Under the pieces are notes generated by a model. The model saw only the letters and a program-made list of their open reading frames with translations, was not told where the DNA came from and did not search any database. From NCBI GenBank assembly GCA_902749685.1, contig CACVKW010001488.1:21677-85676 (forward strand): a DNA stretch of 64,000 bases, read 5' to 3'. Source of the stretch: Olavius sp. associated proteobacterium Delta 1. GTDB lineage: Bacteria; Desulfobacterota; Desulfobacteria; Desulfobacterales; JAFDCJ01. The position numbers and the translations under genes were made by a program. Positions 27,046-35,402 of this stretch are shown in pieces; within the stretch, counting starts at the first letter, position 1; each line of letters opens with the position of its first letter.

Positions 27046-29057
27046 ACGACGAATCGAAGCCAAAAATTGACGATACAGCTTCCGGCGGCAAGATCCGATT
27101 GCGCGCACTGCTGCTAGGCTCATTTCTTGCCATTGCAATATGCCTGATTACGCCGTTTAACAATGCTTACCGGCAGGGCACTCCCCTGGGCGGGGGACAT
27201 TTTCCGCTGGCACCGTTTTATTTCCTGATGTGGCTGATGATTGTCACCGCCGTCATCCGAACGATATTCAAGGGCCGCAATCTGCTGACCGGCAAAGAGC
27301 TGCTGGTTTCCTGGTCCCTGATGGTATTGTTATCCGGAATCGCCTGGACCGGCCTGGCGCGCACCTTTTTTATCAATTTTACGGCGCCCTATCATTTCGC
27401 TTCGGTCGAAAACCGCTGGGAAGAATTACTACAGCCCCTTTTGCCTAAAAGCTGGTATCCGCAAAGTCAGGAAGCTATCGTTCAATTCTATAACGGGTTG
27501 ACCGGCGGTAGACAGATGGGGTGGCTGGAGGTCTTGCAAAATATCCCCTGGGATGCCTGGCTGGGACCGCTGCTCGGCTGGGCGGGGTTTGTTTTGCTGT
27601 GCTATATCGTGCTGGTCAGCATTGTCAGCCTTTTGAGCAAACAGGGACTTTACAATGAGCGGATAAATTTTCCGCTGCTCCAGGTTCCGCTGCTGATGCA
27701 GCAGGCCATAGACAATAATCAACTGGGCCGTTTTTTCACCAACCGATTTATGCTGGCCGGTATTCTTGTCCCGGTATGTCTGCACCTGATCAACGGGCTT
27801 AATTTTTACAACCCATCGATTCCGTCGATTCCGACCTTGATTCTGGCCGGTAATTATTTTCCCAAACAGGGCCTCTTTTCCGGTTTTTATAAACTTAAAA
27901 TCTATATCTACCCGGCGTTTATTGGATTTGCCTTTTTAACGTCCAAGCAGGTATCCTTTTCTTTCTGGCTTTTTTATATTGGCGGCGCGCTGTTCATCGG
28001 CGTGCTGTACATCTTCGGGTTAAATATACCCGCGGCGGCCCTGGGGGTAACCTTTGGTCCAACCATCGCGCGACCCGAAGAAACTCAAATGATCGGGGCC
28101 TACCTGGTGTTTTTTGTGTTCCTGGCCTGGCTGGCCCGGTTCCATTTTCTAGAGGTACTGCAAAAAAGCTTCGGTTTCAAGAAAGATGAAAACGTAGAGC
28201 AGGAGTGGATTTCCACTCGCTGGGCCTTCTGGGGGGCCGTCGGCGGCGGATTGGCGATTGTGATCTGGTGCCACTATTTCGGTATCCCTTTTCTGTTTTC
28301 TTTTATGGTGGTCGGCGCTTTTTTCATATTTACCCTGGTGGCCACCCGGGTGATTTGTCAGGGCGGTATCGCTTATTTTACCTTAACCGCCGCGCCCCTT
28401 GACGGCATCATTGCCTTTTTCGGCACCAAATTTTTTACCGGTGCCGGACTGGTTGTTGCCGGTGTCGTTCAAAAATTGCTGTTTGTTGATTTGCGGGAAT
28501 CTCTCATGCCGTCGTTGCTGCATACCCGCAAGGTGACGGACAAATCGACGAACAATCGCCGCATATTTTTCTTTATCATGCTGGTATTGATTGCCGGGAT
28601 AGTTATGTCGTTTCTTGCGATGCTCGCACTGTGCTACAAATTCGGTGTGCGCGAGCTCGAGCTTGACTGGGCCACCCGAACCACTGTGGCGGTTTACGAC
28701 AATATCAACAGCCTGGTCGAATCTCCGATCGAAACCAGCAAGTGGGTAACCATATTCGCGCTGACCGGCGCCTGCGTGATGCTGGTTTTAGTGATATGTT
28801 ATCACCGGTTTTACTGGTGGCCGATCCATCCCATCGGGTATTTAACCGCCTACAGCTCTGCCATGCGAATTCTGTGGTTCAGCTTTTTCGTGGGGTGGCT
28901 TTGCAACGCACTGTGTATGCGTTACGGCGGGGTGGGGTTGTTCAAAAAACTGCGCAACTTTTTTATTGGACTGATCATCGGAGATTTTCTGATGGCCGGT
29001 TCCTGGGCCATATATGGGTTGTTCAGTTATTCAAGCTATCTGGTGCTGCCGAACTAG
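27042..29057 (+). CDS. DUF6785-type polytopic membrane protein
   Basis: 671 residues with about 14 membrane segments. The N-terminal segment begins LRALLLGSFLAIAICLITPFNNAYRQGTPLGGGHFPLAPF, a pattern I associate with the DUF6785 family of uncharacterised membrane proteins; a later GLNIPAAALGVTFGPTIARPEE and GGIAYFTLTAAPLDGI are glycine/proline-rich re-entrant-like segments as found in oligopeptide-transporter (OPT)-like folds. Function is unknown. ATG 27042 overlaps the stop of the M28-FtsX gene (ATGA), so they are translated as one unit. I infer a shared role in moving a peptide or lipid-linked substrate. Confidence 0.75.
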   Translation: MNDESKPKIDDTASGGKIRLRALLLGSFLAIAICLITPFNNAYRQGTPLGGGHFPLAPFYFLMWLMIVTAVIRTIFKGRNLLTGKELLVSWSLMVLLSGIAWTGLARTFFINFTAPYHFASVENRWEELLQPLLPKSWYPQSQEAIVQFYNGLTGGRQMGWLEVLQNIPWDAWLGPLLGWAGFVLLCYIVLVSIVSLLSKQGLYNERINFPLLQVPLLMQQAIDNNQLGRFFTNRFMLAGILVPVCLHLINGLNFYNPSIPSIPTLILAGNYFPKQGLFSGFYKLKIYIYPAFIGFAFLTSKQVSFSFWLFYIGGALFIGVLYIFGLNIPAAALGVTFGPTIARPEETQMIGAYLVFFVFLAWLARFHFLEVLQKSFGFKKDENVEQEWISTRWAFWGAVGGGLAIVIWCHYFGIPFLFSFMVVGAFFIFTLVATRVICQGGIAYFTLTAAPLDGIIAFFGTKFFTGAGLVVAGVVQKLLFVDLRESLMPSLLHTRKVTDKSTNNRRIFFFIMLVLIAGIVMSFLAMLALCYKFGVRELELDWATRTTVAVYDNINSLVESPIETSKWVTIFALTGACVMLVLVICYHRFYWWPIHPIGYLTAYSSAMRILWFSFFVGWLCNALCMRYGGVGLFKKLRNFFIGLIIGDFLMAGSWAIYGLFSYSSYLVLPN

Positions 29058-29210
29058 CGGGCAGAGCGCATAGCGCATGGGGCAGAGAGCATGGGGCGAA
29101 GGGCATGGGGCGAAGGGCATGGGGCAAAGGGCATGGGGAGAAAGGCAAAGGGTAACCATAATTTGGAGGAACCTACTCTATGCTCTTTGCGCTCTGCTCT
29201 CTGCAAGCTG
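29058..29210. repeat. Heptad repeat with inverted partner
   Basis: Units gagcgca, tagcgca, tggggca, aagggca, tggggcg run from the stop codon of the upstream gene to about 29152; the reverse-complement family (tgctctt, tgcgctc, tgctctc, tgcaagc) lies at 29181-29208. About 25 bases separate the arms. The hairpin lies between two genes that otherwise appear to be in one operon. Confidence 0.8.
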
Positions 29211-29276
29211 GAGAAAGCAGAGTAGTCGTTAGATTGCAGAATCAGTCGGTGAAACCTCATTAGACGGAAAAATTGG

Positions 29277-31238
29277 ATGTACGAAGACAAAGAACTGCAA
29301 GAATATAGGGATCTTCTGAAGGCTCCGGATCAATTTGAGGAGGGGTTTGACTGGAAGACGGTCGTGGGGGCGATTTTTATCGGATTTCTCATGATGCCCG
29401 GCAGTATGTATCTGCAGCTGGTTATCGGAACCGGAATCGGACCGGCAGCCCGCTGGGTGACCATTATTCTGTTTGCCGAGCTAGCCAAGCGCTCGTACAG
29501 TCAGCTGAAACAACAGGAAATCTTTCTGCTGTACTATATGGCCGGCGCCGCCCTGGCAACGCCGTTTCAGGGCCTGTTGTGGAGCCAATACCTCGTGCAG
29601 TCCGATGCTGCCAGAATGTTGGGTTTGACTGAATTTATTCCCACCTGGGTAGCGCCCGCCCAGGATTCTACCGCCCTGGTGGAGCGAACATTTTTTCATC
29701 GGGACTGGTTGGTTCCGATCCTGTTGCTGATTGGAACCCAGATTATTCAACGTATTGATCAGTTCGGGCTGGGATATGTATTTTACCGCATCACTTCCGA
29801 TGTTGAAAAACTCCCCTTCCCGATGGCTCCGGTGGCGGCCCTGGGGACCATGGCCTTAGCCGAATCGACGGAAGATAAAGCCAAAAGCTGGAAATGGCGC
29901 ATATTTTCCATCGGCGGTGTAATCGGTCTTGCCTTTGGCGGGATATATGTCCTAGTGCCAACCGTTTCCGGCCTTTTTCTGATGGAGCCGATTCGGTTAA
30001 TTCCCATTCCGTGGGTGGAGCTGACCGGCCATACCGAAGAAATGCTGCCGGCTGTGGCTACCGGCATTCAGCTTGATCTGGGACTTGTCTTTATCGGAAT
30101 GGTGCTGCCCTTTTGGGCCGTAATGGGAGGATTGATCGGCCTCATCATCACGATAATCGCCAATCCAATGCTATACAAACACGGAATTCTAAATCGCTGG
30201 CATCCGGGGATGTTAACCGTCGACACGGTTTTTGCCAACAATTTCGATTTTTATCTGAGTTTCGGTATCGGTCTGGGTCTTGCAATTGCGATGATCGGTA
30301 TCTGGCATGTCCTGCGATCCTTCGGCAACAGCAACGCCGGCCAGCGCGGCACCTTGAAGGACCTCTTTCGGCCTCCTCCGGGAAGGGGGGACTTTAATTT
30401 CTGGATCGCGGTCGGCATCTATGTTTTTTCAACCCTCAGCTATGTTTTGCTTTGTGTATGGCTGGTACCCAATTTTCCGGTAATGTTTTTTTTGGCCTAC
30501 GGGTTTATTTACACACCGGTTGTATCCTACATCACAGCCCGCATGGAGGGAATTGCCGGCCAGTTTGTCAGTCTGCCGCTGGTTCGGGAAGCCAGCTTTA
30601 TTGCCGGGGCCAAGTATTTTGGATACCAGGGTATAGAAATCTGGTATGCGCCAATTCCGATTCATAATTACGGGGAAGCGACGGTAAAGTTTCGCGAAAT
30701 CGAGTTGACCGGCACCAGCATCCGCGGAATCATTAAATCTGAGATTGTCGTATTCCCGGTGGTGATGGTGGCCAGTCTGCTATTTTCTCAATTTATCTGG
30801 CGTCTGGCGCCCATTCCCTCCAGCGCCTACCCGTTTGCCCAGGAATTATGGCACCTTCAGGCCTTGAACTCCCTTCTGATGCAGACCTCTACCCTGGAGG
30901 GGAATTCATTGTTCTACCAGGCGCTGGACTGGATTTATGTGCTGGCGGGCATGGGGCTGGGCGTCATTACGTATGCCATTTTGATGCTGCTGGGCCTGCC
31001 GATTCTATTGGTTTACGGAATGGTGCGCGGGTTGGGGCAAAGCACCCCCCATGGACTTATCCTGGAGGTTGTCGGGGCCTTACTGGGCCGTTTCTTTTTC
31101 ATGAAACGCTATGGTGCCATGTGGCGGCAGTATGCCCCGGTATTGCTGGCCGGTTTTTCGTGCGGCATGGGACTGACCGGCATGTTTGCCATGGGCATTA
31201 CCCTGATTCTCAAGTCTTTGGGACGGCTGGCGTACTAG
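29277..31238 (+). CDS. OPT-like polytopic membrane protein
   Basis: 653 residues. A soluble N-terminus (about 35 residues, acidic) precedes some 14 membrane segments. Glycine-rich segments such as FLMMPGSMYLQLVIGTGIGPAA, FPMAPVAALGTMALAES and AVMGGLIGLIITIIANPMLYK are of the kind seen in oligopeptide-transporter (OPT/YSL) family proteins, and the general layout resembles the preceding DUF6785-type protein, so the two may pair. A transport role in the cytoplasmic membrane is likely; the substrate is not known. It is the fifth gene of the run that starts at 19710. The exact family name should be treated as provisional. Confidence 0.7.
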   Translation: MYEDKELQEYRDLLKAPDQFEEGFDWKTVVGAIFIGFLMMPGSMYLQLVIGTGIGPAARWVTIILFAELAKRSYSQLKQQEIFLLYYMAGAALATPFQGLLWSQYLVQSDAARMLGLTEFIPTWVAPAQDSTALVERTFFHRDWLVPILLLIGTQIIQRIDQFGLGYVFYRITSDVEKLPFPMAPVAALGTMALAESTEDKAKSWKWRIFSIGGVIGLAFGGIYVLVPTVSGLFLMEPIRLIPIPWVELTGHTEEMLPAVATGIQLDLGLVFIGMVLPFWAVMGGLIGLIITIIANPMLYKHGILNRWHPGMLTVDTVFANNFDFYLSFGIGLGLAIAMIGIWHVLRSFGNSNAGQRGTLKDLFRPPPGRGDFNFWIAVGIYVFSTLSYVLLCVWLVPNFPVMFFLAYGFIYTPVVSYITARMEGIAGQFVSLPLVREASFIAGAKYFGYQGIEIWYAPIPIHNYGEATVKFREIELTGTSIRGIIKSEIVVFPVVMVASLLFSQFIWRLAPIPSSAYPFAQELWHLQALNSLLMQTSTLEGNSLFYQALDWIYVLAGMGLGVITYAILMLLGLPILLVYGMVRGLGQSTPHGLILEVVGALLGRFFFMKRYGAMWRQYAPVLLAGFSCGMGLTGMFAMGITLILKSLGRLAY

Positions 31239-31242
31239 TGGG

Positions 31243-31629
31243 GGTTCAGGGTTCAGGGTTCCAGGGTTCCAGGTTCAGCGCCGCCGCTGACTTGAAAAGC
31301 AGCCAGTCAAATCGAAGCAGAAACTGTAAAAAAGCGAATATCGAATAATGAATATCGAATGTCGAAGTAAGGTATTCTGTCTATTTTATAAAAAAAGACT
31401 GAGCGAAGCGAAACCACCCTTCGACATTCGATATTCGACATTCTGCGGTTCTGCGGTTCGCTTTTAATAAAGTTTCATACAAGTTTAGGGCTTAGAGGTT
31501 CAGGGCTTAAGCCGCTGGACAATGCTTCGCATAATGAATATTGAATAGTGAATATTTGTGGTCCGGCGGATTAAATAGACGGAGCTCCTTAAATATTCAA
31601 TTTTCAGTCTTCAATCTTCAATTTTTAAA
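31243..31629. repeat. Four heptad repeat runs, two inverted pairs
   Basis: The 400-base spacer contains no gene. It holds gttcagg/gttccag units (31243-31278), gaatatc/gaataat/gaatgtc units (31336-31370) facing ttcgaca/ttcgata/ttctgcg units (31420-31461), and gaatatt/gaatagt units (31536-31556) facing attcaat/tttcagt/cttcaat units (31594-31629). All have a 7-base period. The last run ends just before the AGGAGG of the next gene. Confidence 0.8.
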
Positions 31630-31643
31630 ATTAGGAGGTTCGC

Positions 31644-32267
31644 ATGAAAAAGCAATTATTCATATTTACAGCTCTGGTTTTTCTATGGATCACCGGTCCC
31701 TGTTTTGCCGGCGATGCTCCTCATCAGGTTGCGGTTTTCAAATTAAACAGTAATATCGCAGATGTTAAGGACTTTGTCATCATGGAAACCGCTCTGCCGA
31801 TCCGGTACCTGGAAAACATTGAAGAGGTGGAGATAAAGCCGATTGAAGGTCTAAAAAGTGGTCTGATTGCGTATGCCACCTGTTCGGCACCGGGTCATAT
31901 CGTCAGGATTAAGCTCAAATATAAGGATTCGAGCAAAAAGTTTTATGAGAACCTCCTGAAACGAATAAAAAATGAATACGGCGATCCCGGCGAGTATCGA
32001 GGGGATCCGTTTCATATTCTCGTCAGCTGGAAATGGTCCCTGGTCGACAAGGACGGCAACCGAGTCAGCATGACCCTGCAGCACAACTCCATGGACACCG
32101 AGGAAAAAATGGGCAATGCCATCAAATTGACGATGAACAGTTTGATCGAAGAAGATCAACAATGTTATAAAATAAAGGCGCTCGATCAACGGCAAAAGCT
32201 CCGTCAGCGGGAATGGAAACTCATGGCGCCCGGGTTGACCGGCTGGAGTCTTTATGTGCCGCGATAG
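31644..32267 (+). CDS. Secreted protein of unknown function
   Basis: 207 residues. A clear signal peptide (MKKQLFIFTALVFLWITGPCFA) is likely cut after Ala22, giving a periplasmic protein of about 185 residues rich in charged residues; no lipobox. I do not recognise a domain. AVFKLNSNIADVKDFVIMETALPIRYLENIEEVEIKP suggests an alternating beta-alpha start, and the C-terminus (QQCYKIKALDQRQKLRQREWKLM) is helical. AGGAGG lies seven bases before the ATG. Its place right after the two OPT-like membrane protein genes suggests a periplasmic partner of that system. Confidence 0.75.
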   Translation: MKKQLFIFTALVFLWITGPCFAGDAPHQVAVFKLNSNIADVKDFVIMETALPIRYLENIEEVEIKPIEGLKSGLIAYATCSAPGHIVRIKLKYKDSSKKFYENLLKRIKNEYGDPGEYRGDPFHILVSWKWSLVDKDGNRVSMTLQHNSMDTEEKMGNAIKLTMNSLIEEDQQCYKIKALDQRQKLRQREWKLMAPGLTGWSLYVPR

Positions 32268-32293
32268 GATTTGGCTAATTAGTTGAATCGTTA

Positions 32294-32406
32294 AATGGTT
32301 GATTCGTTGAAGGCTCAATTGGGATGAATGCGGGGACAATTGAATGGAAATACCGAATCGACTTTGGGTCAAGCGGTACGGCAAACTATTTAACGAGTCA
32401 ACCATT
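32294..32406. repeat. Inverted repeat in spacer
   Basis: aatggttgattcgttgaa (32294-32311) and tttaacgagtcaaccatt (32389-32406) are reverse complements apart from two positions. The left arm is part of a short 8-base-period run (gttgaatc, gttaaatg, gttgattc). The right arm lies shortly before the TTG start of the next gene. Confidence 0.7.
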
Positions 32407-32438
32407 CACAGAACCATCTGAAGTCAGAAGTTAACGAA

Positions 32439-33320
32439 TTGACCAACAAGTGGAAACAAGTCGCCTGGAATGGAATCCGGTTTAAAGCCCCTGCCGAATG
32501 GGAGGTGAGCAAGATCGACTCCCGCCATCTAATACTTGAGAGGGAGGCGGAGCCGGTAATGGAGGTGAAATGGGGCTCCGTGAAAGGGGCTTTCTCCCAC
32601 AAAGCCCACCTGAAACGACTCGTCGCTTCGCAATCCAGAAAACTTAAAGGCCGTATTGCTGAATGGTTTTTGCCGCCACCCTGGGAAAAGGCCCTGGCGG
32701 GCTTTGAGGCCAGTGGATTTTTGTGGCAGGCAGATAATGTAAGCGGTCGCGGAGCTATTCTGTTTTGTCAAGCCTGCCGCAATGCGACCCTGATTCAATT
32801 CTTTGAAGAGAGTTCGGTCAAATACGAGAGGGTATTGTTAACTGTACTCAAATCTTTTCAAGACCACTTTCGAGACGGCCGGATCCTCTGGTCAATATTT
32901 GACATAAAGGTTAGACTGCCTGAAGGGCTCAGGCTGGTGCGGCACCGGTTTGAAGTCGGCAAATATGAACTCGTATTTAATGATGGCCTGCAAAACATCC
33001 ATCTTCAGCGTTGGGCACCGGCAGCGGCAATATTAGGCGGACGAGATCTGCGCTGGTTTAGCGGAACAATCCCTGAATTTGCCGCGGGGCAACCGCCTTT
33101 ATTGGTCGTTGATGACTCGAATGCGGTTGAATGGAGCATCTCTCCGGCCGGCAAATGGGGTCGGATGATATGCAGTTTGAAAGTGAAACCATCGTATTTC
33201 TGGTTTCGCCTTTGGCATTTGGAAGACAAAAACCGTATTTTGAGTGTCCGGGCCGAAAGCAAACACCCACTCGATTTTCAACTGTTGAAACGAATTAGTA
33301 CAGGCTATGATAGTCTTTAA
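32439..33320 (+). CDS. Soluble protein of unknown function in export cluster
   Basis: 293 residues, no signal peptide or membrane segment. I do not recognise the family. The start WKQVAWNGIRFKAPAEWEV and a later internal LWSIFDIKVRLPEGLRLVRH look like two copies of the same short motif (hydrophobic, then P-x2-W/L), so the protein may consist of two similar beta-rich halves of about 140 residues. The start is TTG 32439; the next in-frame Met would remove the conserved-looking first strand. The 3' end overlaps the PqqD-like gene by 14 bases, so both are surely co-translated and probably act together. Confidence 0.7.
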   Translation: MTNKWKQVAWNGIRFKAPAEWEVSKIDSRHLILEREAEPVMEVKWGSVKGAFSHKAHLKRLVASQSRKLKGRIAEWFLPPPWEKALAGFEASGFLWQADNVSGRGAILFCQACRNATLIQFFEESSVKYERVLLTVLKSFQDHFRDGRILWSIFDIKVRLPEGLRLVRHRFEVGKYELVFNDGLQNIHLQRWAPAAAILGGRDLRWFSGTIPEFAAGQPPLLVVDDSNAVEWSISPAGKWGRMICSLKVKPSYFWFRLWHLEDKNRILSVRAESKHPLDFQLLKRISTGYDSL

Positions 33321-33690
33321 GAAAAAAACCAGTCAAAATCATATGTCCCGCGCTGCTGCGCTTAGCTGCCGGCCGGCGAAAAGCCTTCATATAACCGAAT
33401 CACGATTGGAAACCGGAGAGGTATTGCTGGAATATCCGCTCACCGTGCGGCCGTGGCTCGCTGCGGTGGCCAAACGCCTGGGGAAATCGCGTGACGTTGT
33501 TCAAATCAAAAAACTTCAATTGGATGCAATGGGAACCGCTGTCTGGGACCTGGTGGATGGTCATCGATCAGTGGGCCGGATTGTTCAAATATTCGCCGAA
33601 ACCCATCGGCTGGAAAACAAAGAGGCCGAAGTTTCCGTGACCAGTTTCATTCGGGAACTGGGGCAACGCGGTCTCCTCGGCCTGCAATGA
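33307..33690 (+). CDS. PqqD-like protein (RiPP recognition element fold)
   Basis: 127 residues. The C-terminal 80 residues fit the PqqD family: LDAMGTAVWDLVDGHRSVGRIV, then a spacer and VTSFIRELGQRGLLGL. In PQQ and other RiPP pathways this small winged-helix fold binds the leader peptide and presents it to a radical SAM enzyme. Here no leader peptide or radical SAM gene is adjacent; the nearest radical SAM gene is at 17478. The protein has an extra 45-residue N-terminus. It ends the cluster that began at 19710 and overlaps the preceding gene by 14 bases. A peptide-binding role in that cluster is inference. Confidence 0.78.
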   Translation: MIVFKKKTSQNHMSRAAALSCRPAKSLHITESRLETGEVLLEYPLTVRPWLAAVAKRLGKSRDVVQIKKLQLDAMGTAVWDLVDGHRSVGRIVQIFAETHRLENKEAEVSVTSFIRELGQRGLLGLQ

Positions 33691-33843
33691 AATGGGTATA
33701 TCAATAAATAACAAACAAGATTCTGATCCTCTCAATTGGGAGGCGGACTATATATTGAGTTATCGGATATCACGCATCAAAGATCTACTGCCAGGGCTGA
33801 CCATACCGGATACACTCTTCGACAAATAATATCGATATGGCGG

Positions 33844-34176
33844 CTAGAATGATTTGAGTGCATCATCCATGGTGGCGACAATCGGCAGGAAGGAGTCAAA
33901 TCCGGCGATTTCAAAAACTTCCTTGACATAATCCTGCATGGCACAGAGCATGATCCGACCATCTTCGCGCTTAATGGCTTTAGTGGCTTTTAATATGACG
34001 CGTAAACCGGCACTTGAGATGTAGTCCAGATCTTTAAAATCGACAACCATGTGTTTCGAACCGTCGGTAATCGCCTGAAATATCTTTTGCTCGAATCCCT
34101 GTGACGTATTTGAATCCAGACGACCATTGAGTCTAAAGATGTTGATGTCGCTTTGTTTTTCCTCAATAATTTCCAT
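33844..34176 (-). CDS. STAS-domain anti-sigma factor antagonist
   Basis: 110 residues, exactly one STAS domain. LDYISSAGLRVIL carries the phosphorylatable serine (Ser54 or Ser55) of SpoIIAA/RsbV-type antagonists. In a partner switch the dephosphorylated form binds the anti-sigma-type kinase and frees its other partner. The kinase-like protein is encoded just upstream on the same strand (34264) and a SpoIIE phosphatase that would reset it is encoded at 38349. The gene is the last of the minus-strand run that includes the CNB protein and the ABC transporter. Confidence 0.9.
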   Translation of the reverse strand: MEIIEEKQSDINIFRLNGRLDSNTSQGFEQKIFQAITDGSKHMVVDFKDLDYISSAGLRVILKATKAIKREDGRIMLCAMQDYVKEVFEIAGFDSFLPIVATMDDALKSF

Positions 34177-34263
34177 TTACCATCCTCCCAGTTGGTGTGT
34201 AATTCCAGTCATCATACAATGTAATTTCTAATTTGGTTAAACTTTGATTCGCTTTGAAGATTA

Positions 34264-34695
34264 TTAAGACGCTTCATTTGAGAGCGTTTTTTTTAACGTC
34301 AGGATATTTTTGTCGTCACATCTTTGATAGCATATCTCATCCATCAGTTTTCGCATGATGTGAATACCCAATCCGCCGATTTTACAATTCTCAACCGAAC
34401 AGGCGACATCCGGTGTTTCGAAGTCGATTGGATTAAAAGGTATGCCGTCATCTTCTATACACAGGCAGAGTTCTTCATTTTGCGGCGTGATGGTGACCTT
34501 GATGATATGCTCCTCTTCGTCTTTAAACCCATAGGAGATAATGTTGGTGAACAATTCGTCTAAGGCCAGGTTGATCTCAAATATTAATTTTTTGGACAGC
34601 CCAATTTTTTGGCCAACATCTTCCAGGTTCTCACATAAATTATCTAATTCGGACAGGCTGCTTTTGAGTTCAAATGAAAACTCTTTTTTCGCCAT
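34264..34695 (-). CDS. Anti-sigma factor-type serine kinase (RsbW-like HATPase)
   Basis: 143 residues. The GHKL ATPase motifs are present: N-box in NLALDELFTNIISYG (Glu and Asn), G1 box EDDGIPFNP and G2 box GGLGIHIMRKLMDE. This is the HATPase_c_2 type that phosphorylates STAS antagonists and sequesters a sigma factor or other partner. An AGGTGG-type ribosome site precedes the ATG. No sigma factor gene is visible near it, so its output is unknown and could be an enzyme or a transporter rather than a sigma factor. Confidence 0.9.
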   Translation of the reverse strand: MAKKEFSFELKSSLSELDNLCENLEDVGQKIGLSKKLIFEINLALDELFTNIISYGFKDEEEHIIKVTITPQNEELCLCIEDDGIPFNPIDFETPDVACSVENCKIGGLGIHIMRKLMDEICYQRCDDKNILTLKKTLSNEAS

Positions 34696-34810
34696 AAAAC
34701 GACCACCTTTCGAGGATTCTGGATATGCAACCCGAGTCGTATTGTACCAATACCCCTCACTGTGATTCTGCCCCGTTGTTTTGACTCATACCTAGCCCGG
34801 ATCCGTCTGA

Positions 34811-34874
34811 GAATTGAAGATTGAAGATTGCAAATTGAATATTCAATCTTCAATCGAAAATTTTCAATCTTTTC
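34811..34874. repeat. Heptad repeat hairpin
   Basis: Units attgaag/attgaag/attgcaa/attgaat (34811-34840) run directly into attcaat/cttcaat/cgaaaat/tttcaat (34841-34874). The two halves are imperfect reverse complements with no spacer, so this is a nearly perfect fold-back. It lies immediately downstream of the stop of the CNB gene on the minus strand and may end its transcript. Confidence 0.75.
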
Positions 34875-34877
34875 AGG

Positions 34878-35402
34878 TTAAATAAGCGTTACACCTATCC
34901 GCCCCATGCATTCACCGCATTGGTCCCCTTGATCAGTCAGAAACCGTTTTTCCCAGATGTCTATGCTTTGAGCTACGGCTTTGCATATCTTCATCATCAA
35001 TTCCGGAAACTGCCCCATGGTTTTAGCGAACTTTTCCCGATTCAATACAAGGCAGGTTGTATCCGCAACTGATTTAAGTGAAAATAACCGGCTGGTTTCG
35101 CCCAGTAATGTCAACCCCCCCAGAAACTCTCCGGTCTCACAGTCACGAACATTCGCTGTTTCTCCGTTGTCATTTCGCTCCAGCCGGGCTTTGCCTTCGA
35201 TAATATAAAACGCCTGGCCGTCATCTTCGTTCTGGCGAAAAATGTGCTCCCCTTGTTTGTATTTTTCTCTCGTACAAAGATAAGCGAAAATCTTAAGGGT
35301 TTCAAGGGGAAGTCCCGAGAAAAAATAGATTTGCCTCAATATTTCCAGGTTTTCTTGAAACTCACTGGATGGTGTTGATTTATTTGATTCCGACAAGCTC
35401 AT
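34878..35402 (-). CDS. Cyclic nucleotide-binding domain protein
   Basis: 174 residues. One CNB (Crp-type) domain at about 30-150: the beta-roll with EHIFRQNEDDGQAFYIIEGKARL, then FLGGLTLLGETSRLFSLKSVADTTC where the phosphate-binding cassette would be (FGE is replaced by LGE and the usual Arg-Ser/Thr contact reads TSRLFS). There is no C-terminal DNA-binding helix-turn-helix, so it is not a transcription factor. A tail CGECM could bind metal. Start overlaps the end of the ABC transporter gene by 23 bases. It may sense cAMP/cGMP made by the cyclase at 15803 and control the transporter; inference. Confidence 0.82.
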   Translation of the reverse strand: MSLSESNKSTPSSEFQENLEILRQIYFFSGLPLETLKIFAYLCTREKYKQGEHIFRQNEDDGQAFYIIEGKARLERNDNGETANVRDCETGEFLGGLTLLGETSRLFSLKSVADTTCLVLNREKFAKTMGQFPELMMKICKAVAQSIDIWEKRFLTDQGDQCGECMGRIGVTLI

